Shown here: positions 1 through 10,691 of the stretch, piece by piece
Numbering within the stretch: the stretch's first letter is position 1
Layout: each line of letters starts with the position of its first letter
Notes under the pieces: generated by a model
Database searches by the model: none
What the model saw: the letters and a program-made list of their open reading frames with translations, nothing else
Told to the model about the DNA's origin: nothing
Program-made: the position numbers and the translations under genes
Assembly (NCBI GenBank): GCA_947069175.1
Contig: CAMTDV010000028.1
Location: 70,230,157-70,294,156 of the forward strand
Direction of reading: 5' to 3'
Length of the DNA stretch: 64,000 bases
Origin: Scalesia atractyloides
Taxonomy: Eukaryota > Streptophyta > Magnoliopsida > Asterales > Asteraceae

Positions 1-1176
1 TATGCGTACGGTTAAACATATGTAACTAGTTTACGAAAATTAACCGAAACGGGTCTAACCTTGTCATTTAAGTTTCAAAATCCAGAATGTTTATAGTTTA
101 CCCATATTAAGCAAGTCAAAGTACTTTTTGGGATTAAACTACATTCTATCCAATCATCGTTTAATCTAGCGTTATAGGTTTTGATCAAGTACGCTAGTCG
201 GTCCAAGTCTATGACTTAAATAAGACCGTTAGTATTTAATTGGTTAGCTTATGCCATAATCCAGACTAGAGCCTTCCGGTAAATGCTACATGCAATTACT
301 TCATTTTGGATACGACTAAGATATTAAATCTTGCATTTTAAATCAAGACTAGCTCAGGTAAATACTCTCGACTTATTTTCCCTATAATGGCTTGGGATAC
401 GGTAAATTATTACCGCTTGATCGGAAATGGGATCAATCGAATGCTGGATTGTGGCTAGTAAATTCGCGTATTCTATTTTAATCAGTTTTGTTTGATAACC
501 TAAACATCGAGGGCTACTACCGTGTCCTGGATATCCTCGGCTCATTACATTATATAATGGCCACGACCCTAGCGCGTGGTATAGGCATACACCTGACAGA
601 CGCTCAAATGCAACTACCCACACTTGTTGGGGATAACTCCTTCGTGAGTTCATAAGTGGTGTGTATGTTAATCATGTCTCGGTTTTTGTATTGGGCCCTG
701 TATGTATGTATAAACATGTGAATCTGTTAACAAGGTTGCAACGTCAACTTTCCCAAGTTATAAAAGATTTTGTGCCTTTGTGCACTTAAAATCATTTTCA
801 AATATTTTCAAAATGAGTCAGTTGGGTGTTTTTACCAGCGAAAGCTGGCGTATTTTCAAAAGACTAAGCTGCAGGTACAATACGAATTAGGCTAGAAGCT
901 GCTCGGTAGTGATATAAGAGGATCTTGCAAATCCTTAGATCTGCCCAAAGTCTGTTTTACATTCTTTCTTTGTACAATTTATGACCCGCCTGTGGATCTT
1001 CTATTACGAATCGTCTGTATATTATATTGGTACTTTAAACATTTGGTTCGTAATAGTAATTTAAACTCCAAGACTTCCGCTGTGCTGTGTTTAGTTGACT
1101 ATGATGATATCAACTTACGTCACAATATTCCCCACCCGGGCCCACCGGTGTTTGGTTGAAAATACGGGGTGTGACA
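1..1176 (+). mobile_element. Partial LTR (3.4-kb-LTR chromovirus family), left end outside window
   Basis: The stretch reads as the reverse complement of roughly 46908-48040 and 57501-58650, the outer part of the LTRs of the minus-strand chromovirus described below. It ends at the canonical terminus gtgtgaca (1169-1176). No primer binding site follows 1176, so this is a 3' LTR or solo LTR end rather than a 5' LTR. It abuts a Copia fragment, so it probably inserted into that element. Several short reading frames here are chance; no coding is supported. Confidence 0.85.
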
Positions 1177-1453
1177 AAACATAAAAGAATTAGATTCATA
1201 AAAAGGCAATTGTTTACTGTTTGATAAAGGACAAGAATTGCAAAAAGTAGAGTTCTTATTGTGATTACAAGAAAAACCAAAACGTCGACTAATAATATCT
1301 AAAACTTGAGCGCCTGGGTGTCCAAGACGATCATGCCAAGGTAACGTTGTAGAAGCAAGAAAGTAGGCTTGTGGCGGAAGTATTAGTAGAGTGATAGGAT
1401 AGAGATGTCCTGTGCTTTTATGGCGGGTAAGTAGTCGTCCAGTTTGAGGTCCT

Positions 1454-1990
1454 TCAAGGAAAAACCAAAAGGGTCAAATTCAATCGAACAGATAAAAGGT
1501 TTTTGATAATGTGTGGACTATAAAGAATGTTGGGTAAAATATAGGTACGATTTTGGATGGGAAGGAAGCCGGTACCGGATTCTTCAATTGGTAAACAATG
1601 TCTGTTGCCAACCAAAAGTTTAGTATTTATAGTAGATGAATCTAGGTGTTGAATCATACCTCGATTTTCAGTGACGTGTTGTTCAGCTCCAGTATCCATG
1701 ATTAAGTTGGGATCAGTGTAGTTGATCTACATGGTGATGAAGGCCGCATTCAAGTTTGACGGGTTAAAAGTATCAAAAACAGTTGGTGAGCCGTGAGGAG
1801 CCGACGATGGGTCGTAAGGCAATGGACCTAGGATGTCGTAACCTGCATAATGGCCCGAGGGTATGTTTGGTGGGTATTGATTTGTCTGATTGGTCGCCAA
1901 GTCGTTTGGGTTGGGTAAGGACATGGTGGAGTATTCCACTAGGCCCATTGTGGGTAGATTTGTTGGCCCAGTTGGTTTTGAAAAGCCCAA
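1454..1990 (-). pseudogene. Copia gag tail and protease remnant
   Basis: Two reading frames in the same phase (1990-1727 and 1699-1454). The first is Pro/Asn/Gly-rich, typical of the low-complexity gag C terminus. The second begins MDTGAEQHVTENR, matching the D-[TS]-G-A aspartic protease active site of Copia polyproteins, and continues with ILPNILYSPHIIKNLLSV, which corresponds to the conserved LxNVLYVPxxxxNLLSV block after the active site. The frame is lost after about 1460. A reading frame on the opposite strand over 1783-2187 is a shadow of this remnant. Confidence 0.65.
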
Positions 1991-2109
1991 GACGTGTTAC
2001 CGGATTGTTGTCCGCCTTTGTTCCCTCGACCACGGCCGCCACGCTCTCTATTATTCTGCCCTCTACCCCGTCCACGACCCCGGTAATGATTGGTGTTAGG
2101 GCTGTTATT

Positions 2110-2690
2110 TTAGTTGGTTGGGTTTTGGGTGGTGGTTTGGTTCATGGTCGGGGATGGGGATGGGGCGGTGGGTGCGACGAGGACTGAAGACGATCGCTGC
2201 TGTCGGGCCTCCAATCTTATCACTTCGTCATTCAACATGGTTCTAGCGAGACCCCAGTCTGCTTTCTGAGAATTAATAAGAGAAGCAATTCTATCATATT
2301 CCGAAGAAAGTCCCCTTACCAATTGTAATACCAGCTGTGATTCAGTAACGTGTTAATCAACACCAGTAAGTTGATTTGCAAGCCCTTTGAGTTGTTGGTA
2401 GTAGTCGTCAACAGAACTACAAGCAGCAAGTGTTAGATTTACAAAACGAGTTTCCAGAGCAACAGCCTTTGCTTGTTTATTGCTGAGAAAAATATTCTCG
2501 AGTTTCAGCCATGTCTCCCAGGCCGTGGAATCAGTATTGAGTACCCGGGTGAGAAGGTCATCAGAGACGGTGTTGTAGATCCACTGAGAAACCAGCGCAT
2601 ACAATTCTTTCCAGGCTTCATAAGTCGGATCCGTAGATGCCAGGGCCGGGGTATTGTCAATGTGATCTAGAACTTTATACGCTACATGAA
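2110..2690 (-). pseudogene. Copia gag (UBN2/retrotran_gag-like) pseudogene
   Basis: Reads in one frame from about 2690 to 2110 with one in-frame TAA near 2353. Visible blocks are STAWETWLKLENIFLSNKQA, TRFVNLTLAACSSVDDYYQQ, LKGLANQL and VRGLSSEYDRIASLI. These follow the plant Copia capsid pattern (AWETWLKLExxF; LKxLADxLxxV; LxGLxxEYDxIVxxI). Capsid would package the element RNA in the cytoplasm. The zinc knuckle is not recognisable. With the stop and the missing pol, the copy is inactive. Confidence 0.7.
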
Positions 2691-2994
2691 GTTTAAATAA
2701 TTTGACCCAAGACGAATAGGTTACTTTTACACCATAAGAGTTCGGATTTTTGTTTGAATATTTATAACTGAGTAGGCTGGGTGTAGGGTAGGGTTATTAG
2801 GTTTGATCCTTCATCAGGTTTAGTCATGGTGAAAACCTACTGATATCTGCTGAAAAAGTATAATTGACGGGAAAAAATATTATCCGATGATAAATAGTAC
2901 CGATGAATAGTGTCAGTGAACAATACCGTAGGAACAGCAACGGGATGAACAAGGTATCGACTAGAAAAAAGAAGAAGTGGTAATCAGAACCGTA

Positions 2995-3006
2995 GCTCTG
3001 ATACCA
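2995..3006 (-). other. Primer binding site (initiator tRNA-Met type), Copia fragment
   Basis: The reverse complement reads TGGTATCAGAGC, the complement of the 3' end of plant initiator tRNA-Met. It lies upstream of the minus-strand gag, which fixes the orientation of the element and puts its 5' LTR to the right. Confidence 0.65.
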
Positions 3007-3120
3007 TAAAAGAGTCTAGGATATATAATTTTCTTTGTCTCATTAAACAATCTGAAAACCCTTTAAATAGGGAGTAGAAGATAACCCTATCACTATTTTA
3101 GGTATCATAATTTTAATACA

Positions 3121-5408
3121 ATTACAATCGTATATTAACTAAATAATATATATATATATATATTTATTTATCAGCTAAATCTCTAAAATACTGCTAAGAA
3201 AAGTGTGTACTTCTGAGATGGAATATTCAAAAAGTGGGTTAGGATTCACTGCCTTAGAGCATTGGTTTACATCATACGTATACGCTCATATCATTTTTTG
3301 TTTATGTTAATTTTCAGATGGATCGCGATTGGATCTACAAATGAAATCGTTCCGATGTATTATATATTATGGGTATTCAAAGTTTTCTTAAGGCCGCTGA
3401 AGTTCATCGGGTCGATTGATATTTTGTCCATGTGCATGGTGTACAAATTTTAAAAAATATGATATTAAAGAAATAAACTTTCATTTGTTTAGATATGGTT
3501 TTATGGCTGGATATACTTGTTGGTCAAAGCATGAGGAATCTCTTGCTAATCGTAGCACATCGTCTTATAATATAGACAATTAAAAAACAAATAATAACAC
3601 CAATATATTGATCACGAAAATTCCACTTTAAATGACAACAATTACAACTTCAATGACATGTATAATAATTTAAGGACTAATATTGATGATAAAGAGCAAG
3701 AAAAGTTAAGAAAATTATCTGTAGATGAGGGAAAAACATGCTAGTGGTAAGAAATATTCAAAACTTCCTCCTATTTTGAGATCGACTACCTTAAAGTCAA
3801 ACACACGGACAGAGTAAATTCTGAAAACGCTTTTATGTAAATAAAAATGAAAACGGAAAAGAAAACGCTTTTAAGTAAATTCTGAATTATTGGTTTTGTT
3901 ATCAATAAAAGGGGACCAAACCCATGTGCAAGGTATAGTTATTGGTGTGAATAGTAATTTGTCCACTGCCCTCAAAATATCATGCCCTCCCTACTTTATC
4001 TTGCTTCAAATTTCTCTTGACATCTCAGGTTTCTACTCTACTGGTTGTACATTTGGAGATTTTGAAGGTAATCTTACGTTTTTAAGTTTAATTTTAGCCA
4101 TCAATTCTTTTACTTTTAGCTTTCTTAACATATGTTAGGTTACTTCTTGTTGGTTTTCTTTTTCTTATTGGTAGATCGTTTATATTTGGTTCGATTTCTA
4201 CATGGGTAGATCTTATTCAAACAACTCACGTTGTAATTTGGTTGTGGGTAGAAAATTGAATAATCTAACCATAGCTATTTACAAGCCAATTTTTGCTTTG
4301 GTTATAACTTATAATTACAGGTGTTAAATAACTTGAATTACCAAACCTTCACTAATCTCAACATTTACATTTTTTATTCTTTTATAAGTAAAATATGATA
4401 TGTGAGAACTTGGAACTTTATGATCAATTGAGTTTGATTATTTAGATATTTCACTTATTACATGTTACTTTGTCTTATTTGTATTATTACCATATAATGA
4501 TTAAGATTATGTTATTAAATTTCAATAATGATTTTAAGATTGGATATACTTGGAAAGTATGAACCTTTTTCGTGATCTCCTATTCCTGTGAGTTTTTCTG
4601 TTGATGATTAATATTGTTAAAGGATGATGTTACTTATTTTCAATCATGATTTTAAGATGCATATATTTAAAAAAGATTGTTTGAAAAAGATTGAAAAACT
4701 GGTAAGTTTCTTCCTTACGCATATTGCAAAATTGGTAATCATAAATTCCATTATGGATTTTACGACAAATGTTTTGGGAATAATCATTATAAATTTATAT
4801 TCGTGACATTTTTATTAACCTTTATTTTATTTATCATCAAATCCTTGATGTGACTTTCATCCAAAATCGAGTTCTTGAATCTCAAATTCATTCAATAACA
4901 TAATTAACAAGGCAAGTATACATATTTCTTTACCATAGTTTTTGTTTATGAAGTAATTCATTGTTTGATAAAAATTAATGAATTAGATGTTTGCTCAGAT
5001 CATGAAAATTAAAAAAAATGCTTTGAATAAACTTAACAATTTTTAAATCCCATATAATGATTGTAAAGTCATTTATAAACAATACTCATTAGGTTATATT
5101 ACACAACATTATATAACTTACAATATACAATAGAGAAAAGTATAACAAAGAATATGACAATTTATCAACTTGTTTTTTTTACACCAATCAAAAGATGGAA
5201 ACATAAAATTAACAAAGATCGCCACTGGACAAACACCTTTTAACAAACTATCAAGACTAGGGTGCACAAATCGTGTTATGGCCCAAACTAGTAAGCCAAT
5301 GTAGGTTAGGTCAGATATAAGTTAAATATTAAAAGTTTCAAATACATATCTAATTCCATCTCGTTGATTGGTTATAAGTTTTTTGATAGCCACAATATTT
5401 GGTTTTAT
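3121..5408. other. AT-rich intergenic DNA, nothing recognised
   Basis: No reading frame here has recognisable protein similarity or biased composition. A short TA microsatellite lies near 3147-3172. The rest is AT-rich with scattered poly-A and poly-T runs. I see no RNA gene and no transposon ends. Confidence 0.5.
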
Positions 5409-5420
5409 TATATATATATA

Positions 5421-5471
<51 letters not shown>

Positions 5472-6004
5472 GGATGATCATTTAAAAACTAGAAAACAAA
5501 AAACTAATTAAAAAAGTCTAAAAAACATACTAATTTTTTTAAAATTTTTTTATTAAAAATCGTTATAAATAATATATAAAAAATAATTAAAAAAAAGTTG
5601 TACTGTACGTGTTCACTAATACGTAAAAACCTAAACCACCTAACCCTCCCTCCACATACACCCCCAAAAAACCTAAAATTAACCCTAAACGTAAACCACA
5701 AAAAAACCTAAACCCCCCACCCGCACCTCTAAAAAAACCTACCCTCCCCCCCCCCCCCCCACCCAAAAAAAAAAAACAAACCTAAATCCCCCTCTCCCCA
5801 CACTCAAAAACCTAATCCCAATCCTAAACCTCCAAAAAGCTTAACCTCAAAAGATAAGCTAAACAAAACTCAAGAGCCAACTTTAAGCATATAATGCATA
5901 TGTGTAATACAAGTTTTTTTTTTGAAAAAAAAGTTTTTTTATACATAAAAAGTAGTGAATTTTCATTAAAAAATTGACATGTTTTTAGGCTATATATATA
6001 TATG

Positions 6005-6068
<64 letters not shown>

Positions 6069-6073
6069 GGCTC
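5409..6073. repeat. TA-microsatellite-flanked A/C-rich repeat
   Basis: Long TA arrays (about 5409-5468 and 5990-6069) bracket a segment starting gtgggatgatcatttaaaaa. Its interior is A/T-rich, then strongly C/A-rich (poly-C near 5747-5760, many acctaa-like words), then holds the near-palindromic word gcatatgtgtaatac. The same order recurs at 13003-13804, so these look like two diverged copies of one non-autonomous element. Scattered aaccctaaa words resemble telomere repeats but form no array. Confidence 0.4.
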
Positions 6074-6450
6074 AGTTCAAATGAGAACCACCATGAGTTG
6101 CGAGAACTGTGAGAACTTTTTGTTCCCACGCGAGTTGGGCCAAACTTTGTTTTGCACAAACGTAAATGAAAATATCATAAACACATCTGTAAAAAAAAAG
6201 TAAAAAAAATTGTCGAGTCGATAGTTTTGACTGATGCAAGTCTTTTTTACGCGCTGGCATAAATTTTGCATGAAGATAAATATTTTCTTTACGCCTCATG
6301 TAAATGTGGGTATGCGTCATTTTAAAAAAAATTGCTGAAACAAGTGATCTTTTGTATGACTTTTGAGGAAAAAAGTTTCAGAAAAATCTTTTAGATGGCT
6401 TAGTTCTCACGGTTCTCACAACTAAAGTTGGTTCTCATTTTATTTCATGC
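6074..6450. mobile_element. MITE-like element with about 37-bp terminal inverted repeats, set in TA repeats
   Basis: The left end (aatgagaacc...gagaactgtgagaac, 6080-6116) matches the inverted right end (gttctcacggttctcac...ggttctcatt, about 6403-6439) over some 37 bases with a few mismatches. TA microsatellites lie directly outside both ends. The interior has no coding capacity. The rice Micron elements have this TA-flanked habit, but I cannot assign a superfamily. Confidence 0.55.
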
Positions 6451-6461
6451 ATATATATATA

Positions 6462-6492
<31 letters not shown>

Positions 6493-6495
<3 letters not shown>

Positions 6496-6967
6496 AATTA
6501 ATCAAACATAATCAACATTAAAACCAACACATAGTAATCGTGGTGTTGTGGTAAGAGTTTTAATTTATTATTGACAAACAAAGAACTTAAACAAGCCTAG
6601 GCATTATACATGTGTATGCATGGTTCTTTCTACTTAAATTATTTATTTATTTAACGGCTAATAGTACTTCTACTCCTAATTTATTTGTTTATTTTCATTT
6701 GTTATCCCTATTGTTGTTTTTGCAATATTTTTACAAGTGTAATAAAAAAAAATTCCGTGTTGTTTACTCCCACATGACTTTGTTTGCCAACATTCTTTGA
6801 AAAGTGAAAACTCATCCTTTTTCTACTTTACTCGATTTCTCTCGCTTCATTCCTCATCATTTTGCATCTTACGTTCGCTCATTTTAATATTAACCTTTCT
6901 TACATTACCTTGGTTATTAATTAGTTACTTTGGTTTGTATTACAAACAGATACAGAATCTTTGGAAC
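6493..6967 (+). promoter_or_regulatory. 5' region of the NLR pseudogene
   Basis: AT-rich DNA between the last TA array and the NLR start codon. An in-frame reading frame extends upstream to 6797, but that part is hydrophobic low-complexity sequence unlike any CNL N terminus, so I treat it as leader. The sequence attacaaacag just before 6950 could be the acceptor of a 5'UTR intron. No TATA box could be chosen with confidence. Confidence 0.3.
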
Positions 6968-9625
6968 ATGGACTTTGTAACTCCGATTATTACTCCCATT
7001 GTTGAATCTTTGCTTGGCCCTGTTAAAAGACACTTGGGTTTCTTGGTTTCCTCCTCAGACAAGGTCAAATACATGCATGCCCGATTGACAGAACTGAATA
7101 ATATGGCACGTGACATGGAAGAGGAAAAGGAGCGACATGATGCAAACAACCTCGTTGTGCCTCATCATGTCCCAGGCTGGTTGGAAGAAGTCAAAACGAT
7201 CAATGTAAAGTCAGAGAATATTCCAACGGGTCGACTCGGATGTTTTAACATAAAGATGAGATACACATCAGGAAAACGATCCACATGTGTAATAAATGAT
7301 ATAGAGCGTCTAGTGATCGAAAAATCTAACATCAAGTAGACTGTTGAAAAAAGACCTCTTGCTAAGGTTAGTTCAAAAAAGACGTCCACCTCCACACTAG
7401 TTCATGAAGATGATGATGGCACCCAAAGCATACTCAAGTCAAGCAGAGATTCGATATTCAATAATGCATTGATATCCCTTGAATCAAATGATAACAAGGC
7501 CCGAATGATGGCTCTATCTGGTATGGGCGGTGTGGGCAAAACCACAATGATGGAGCAATTGGAGAAGGCTGTGAAGGATAGGAAAGCATTCCAATGGATT
7601 GTGAAGGTGGCTATTGGGAAAAATCACAACCCAGTTGATATTCAAACAACTATTGCAGAACGCACTGGTGAACCTTTATCTGAAAAAGATAAAGATACGA
7701 GGGCCGATCGGCTTAAAGAAAGATTTCAGAGGATGTCGGAAGAGGGTAAAAAGAAGATTTTGGTAATATTAGATGATGTTTGGGAGAAGATCAACCTTAA
7801 AGATATTGGATTATCGAGTCCTTTGCCAAATGGCTTCAAGTTGTTGCTCACATCGCGAGAGGAAGATGTCTGCACTCAAATGGATATCGAAACTAGTTTG
7901 ATTTTCAAAATTGGTGTTTTGAAAGATGAGGAAGCAAAAAAGTTATTCTGGGAAATGGGACGTCTAGGTTCAAGTAGTGATATTGAACAACTTGACATGC
8001 ACCAGATTGGAGAAGAAATCCTAAAGATATGTGGCGGTTTGCCTCTTGCTATAACAACCATCGCCTCTACTTTAAGAGATAAGGAAAAGTTTGAATGGGA
8101 AGACGCACTTTCTCGCTTACAAAACAAAAAGGTGGATGACTATGGTATTAAAGAAATTTTTAAGATTAGCTTCAAGAATCTTAAAGAAGATGATCTTAAA
8201 GCAATTTTTCTTCTTAGCGGCTTGTTCCCGGAGGACTCTAACATTGAGAAAGAGGACTTACTGAGGTACGGGTGGGGGTTGAACTTTTATCAGAATGTAC
8301 GTACTATAGCAGGAGCAAGACGGCGGGTAAACACTTGTGTTAACAAACTCATACGTTCAAACTTGTTGATCAAAAGTGACCATGAAGGAAGTGTTAAAAT
8401 GCATGATCTTGTGCGTGATTTTATTCTAAGCAAGTTTTCAGTTGTCAAGCAAGCTTCAATAATAAGCCACGATAATAATTTCTCTGATTTGCTTGAAGAA
8501 GATGAGTCAAATGAGACTTCTACTAAAGTGTGGAAGTATGCTTGAGCTTTCAATACATTTTAATCACAAAAACCTTAAACTTTTGAAGCTAATCGACGGG
8601 GGTAAGCTATTTAAGTTTTCGAAAGATTTTTACACAAGTATGAAGAAACTTGAGGTTCTATCTTATATGAATATGCATCAACCATTGCTTCCGCAATGCT
8701 AGACCAACCTTCGTGCGTTATGCCTTCGTTCATGCTCGTTGGTGGACAATGATGTATCTATTCTCGGTGATCTTATTAGCTTAGAAGTACTGAACCTTGC
8801 TGGTTGTGGCATCCACAAGCTACCATCTAAATTGGGAAACTTGAAAAGGTTAAAGCTACTTGATTTGAATGGTTGTGTTAACCTTTATATTGATAATGGT
8901 GTGTTTGAAAATTTGAACCAACTTGAAGAGCTTTATATGGGAGTTTGTGAAGGAAGTTGTGTTAGGTTCTCGGGTACTAATTGTGACGAATTGAAGATTC
9001 TTTCAAGGGAACTTTTTGCACTAGAGCTTGAATTCTTTAATAATAAGGCCCAACCAGTTGATGTATCATTTGAGAATCTAGAAAGGTTCAAGATATCTAT
9101 GGGACTATAATAAGGGAAATTGTTCATTCAAAAATACATTGATGCTTGAGATTAGCAGCAGTGAACTGCGTGAATGCAAAATTAATCAGTTGATTAGGAA
9201 AACATAGATTCTTCAATTGAAAGTGAATGATATGAGTTATCTGGAAGATATTTTAATACATCCTCCTCAAAACGCCTTTTGTAATTTAAAGGAACTTAGT
9301 ATTTCAAACTGTGGCATACCTCTTCACAATTTCTATGGCAAATGGCTTGACAAAACTTGAGAAACTCCTTATTACGTCATGTTCAGCTTTGCAATATGTG
9401 GTAAATGGGGAGAATAGTGAAGCAGGGGTGGTTACATTTCACAAGTTAAAATTTCTGTCTTTCCGTAACCTACCAAACTTGGTGAGTTTATGTGCCCATG
9501 TTAATGTAACAGAGTTACCACAACTGATGGAGTTAGATCTTGATAGACTTCCAAATTACACTAGCATCTTTCCCAAGAAGAACAATAATGATATTTCGTC
9601 TATGAAACCATTTTTTAATAAAGAG
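6968..9625 (+). pseudogene. NLR exon 1: CC, NB-ARC and first LRRs, with stops and frameshifts
   Basis: Starts at the ATG of MDFVTPIITPIVES, the usual RGC2-type start. The CC part (about residues 1-120) is followed by TAG at 7337-7339, and the same frame continues afterwards. NB-ARC motifs in order: P-loop GMGGVGKTT (about 7525), kinase-2 KKILVILDDVW (about 7755), RNBS-B KLLLTSRE (about 7840), GLPL as CGGLPLAI (about 8030), RNBS-D FLLSGLFPED (about 8207), MHD as VKMHDLVRDF (about 8395). The frame shifts near 8535 into the LRRs. TAG at 8700 and TAA TAA at 9108 follow, then shifts between 9110 and 9312 restore the original frame. The exon ends GAG|GTAAAT at 9625. NB-ARC itself is uninterrupted, so inactivation looks fairly recent. 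Confidence 0.88.
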
Positions 9626-10159
9626 GTAAATTTATTATTTATGTCGCATTTGATCTTATATATATTGACTTAATTTGTGGGTTATACTCGTGCTCTGCGG
9701 CGGGGCGACCCAATTTTTAATTGAAGCTTAGACGCAATTAATAAAAATAACGTTAATGGCAAGAATTCGGTTAATATTGGTTCGGTTCATTAAAATACTG
9801 ACACTTACCAAAAGAGAAACAAAAAAAGTCATGATACGACAAAAAAATAGCGAAATGTGTTTACATTGATCGAAACCATAAAAACAAAAATCAATTTCGG
9901 TACTGACGTTGGTTGGTCAGTATTAGACCGTTCGTTCTTTTACATGTACCACATGAGATTCAATTGAAACTTAAAAAAAAATAGAAAAGTAAAAGGATTG
10001 ATGAAATTTTTTTTCACAAAACGACAAAAATCAGTGTAACTAAAAAATCATAAATTATATCTATAATAATTATCAACAAGTCAATTTTTTATTATTTAAT
10101 GAGCAAATTATTTTGTTTACTAAAAGTTGATGCCTTGATAATGGTTGATTTTTGTGCAG
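9626..10159 (+). other. NLR intron 1
   Basis: Donor gtaaat at 9626 and acceptor tttgtgcag ending 10159. AT-rich, with no internal element recognised. Confidence 0.7.
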
Positions 10160-10618
10160 GTTTTGATTCCGAAGTTGGAAAAACTGAAAATCACTAGTAT
10201 GAAGAACTTGAAGGAGATATGGGAGTCTGAAATTACTACTACTGAGGGGAAAATTAAAAATATTTTCATGTTGAAAGATATAGAAGTGACAAATTGCAGT
10301 TCCATCAAAGTGTTAGTCAACATAGACTTGGGCCAAATTCAGCAACTTGGTATGTGCAGCTTGAGAAACATTGCGGTGTATGAGTGTAAGAGCTTTAGGG
10401 AGGTGTGGAGGATAAAAGATCCCGAAAATAACCACTTCATCGGTGGCTTTCAAGCCGTAGAAACAATATACATTGATATGTGTAAGAAGTTTAGAAATAT
10501 AGTGACACCTACCACCGTCAATTTTGATTTGAGAGCACTTAAGTACATCCATATTAAATCTTGTGAAGAATATGACAAGAGAAACAATGAATTAGTAAAG
10601 AACAACCAAGAGCAAGCG
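10160..10618 (+). pseudogene. NLR exon 2 (LRR)
   Basis: 153 codons, open throughout, after the acceptor tttgtgcag and ending GCG|GTATGT. Degenerate leucine-rich repeats are visible, for example VLIPKLEKLKITSMKNLKEI and FQAVETIYIDMCKKFRNI, with alternating hydrophobics and the I..C..L spacing of RGC2-type LRRs. This exon has no lesion of its own. Confidence 0.8.
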
Positions 10619-10637
10619 GTATGTCTTTCAACTTCTC

Positions 10638-10690
10638 TATCTCTCTCTCTCTCTATATATATATATATACATACATATATAGAGAGAGAA
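10638..10690. repeat. Palindromic (CT)n(TA)n(GA)n microsatellite
   Basis: A CT run, then TA/TACA repeats, then a GA run, so the two arms are complementary and could fold into a hairpin. It begins about 20 bases inside intron 2 and directly precedes the left inverted repeat of the next element. Confidence 0.6.
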
Positions 10691-10691
10691 T

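Larger units (their letters stand above)
1177..3120 (-). mobile_element. Decayed Ty1/Copia retrotransposon fragment (gag and protease start)
   Basis: On the minus strand the order is primer binding site (2995-3006), leader, gag (about 2690-2110), gag tail, then a protease-like segment down to 1454. This is the Copia order. The fragment stops at the LTR end at 1176, so integrase, RT and RNase H are absent or lie beyond that insertion. The sequence right of the PBS, up to about 3120, includes an AT-rich promoter-like stretch and is presumably LTR remnant, but I could not fix its outer end. Confidence 0.7.

Noticed and set aside
1783..2187. 134-residue plus-strand ORF
   Set aside because: Opposite-strand shadow of the Copia gag tail; no domain.
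5630..5830. Interstitial telomere array
   Set aside because: Words like aaccctaaa occur but irregularly within an A/C-rich tract; no tandem seven-base periodicity.
5979..6203. ORFs made of repeated Tyr-Ile
   Set aside because: Translation of TA microsatellite, not coding.
6797..6967. NLR start at the upstream in-frame ATG
   Set aside because: The added residues are hydrophobic low-complexity sequence absent from CNL proteins. MDFVTP at 6968 is the family-type start.
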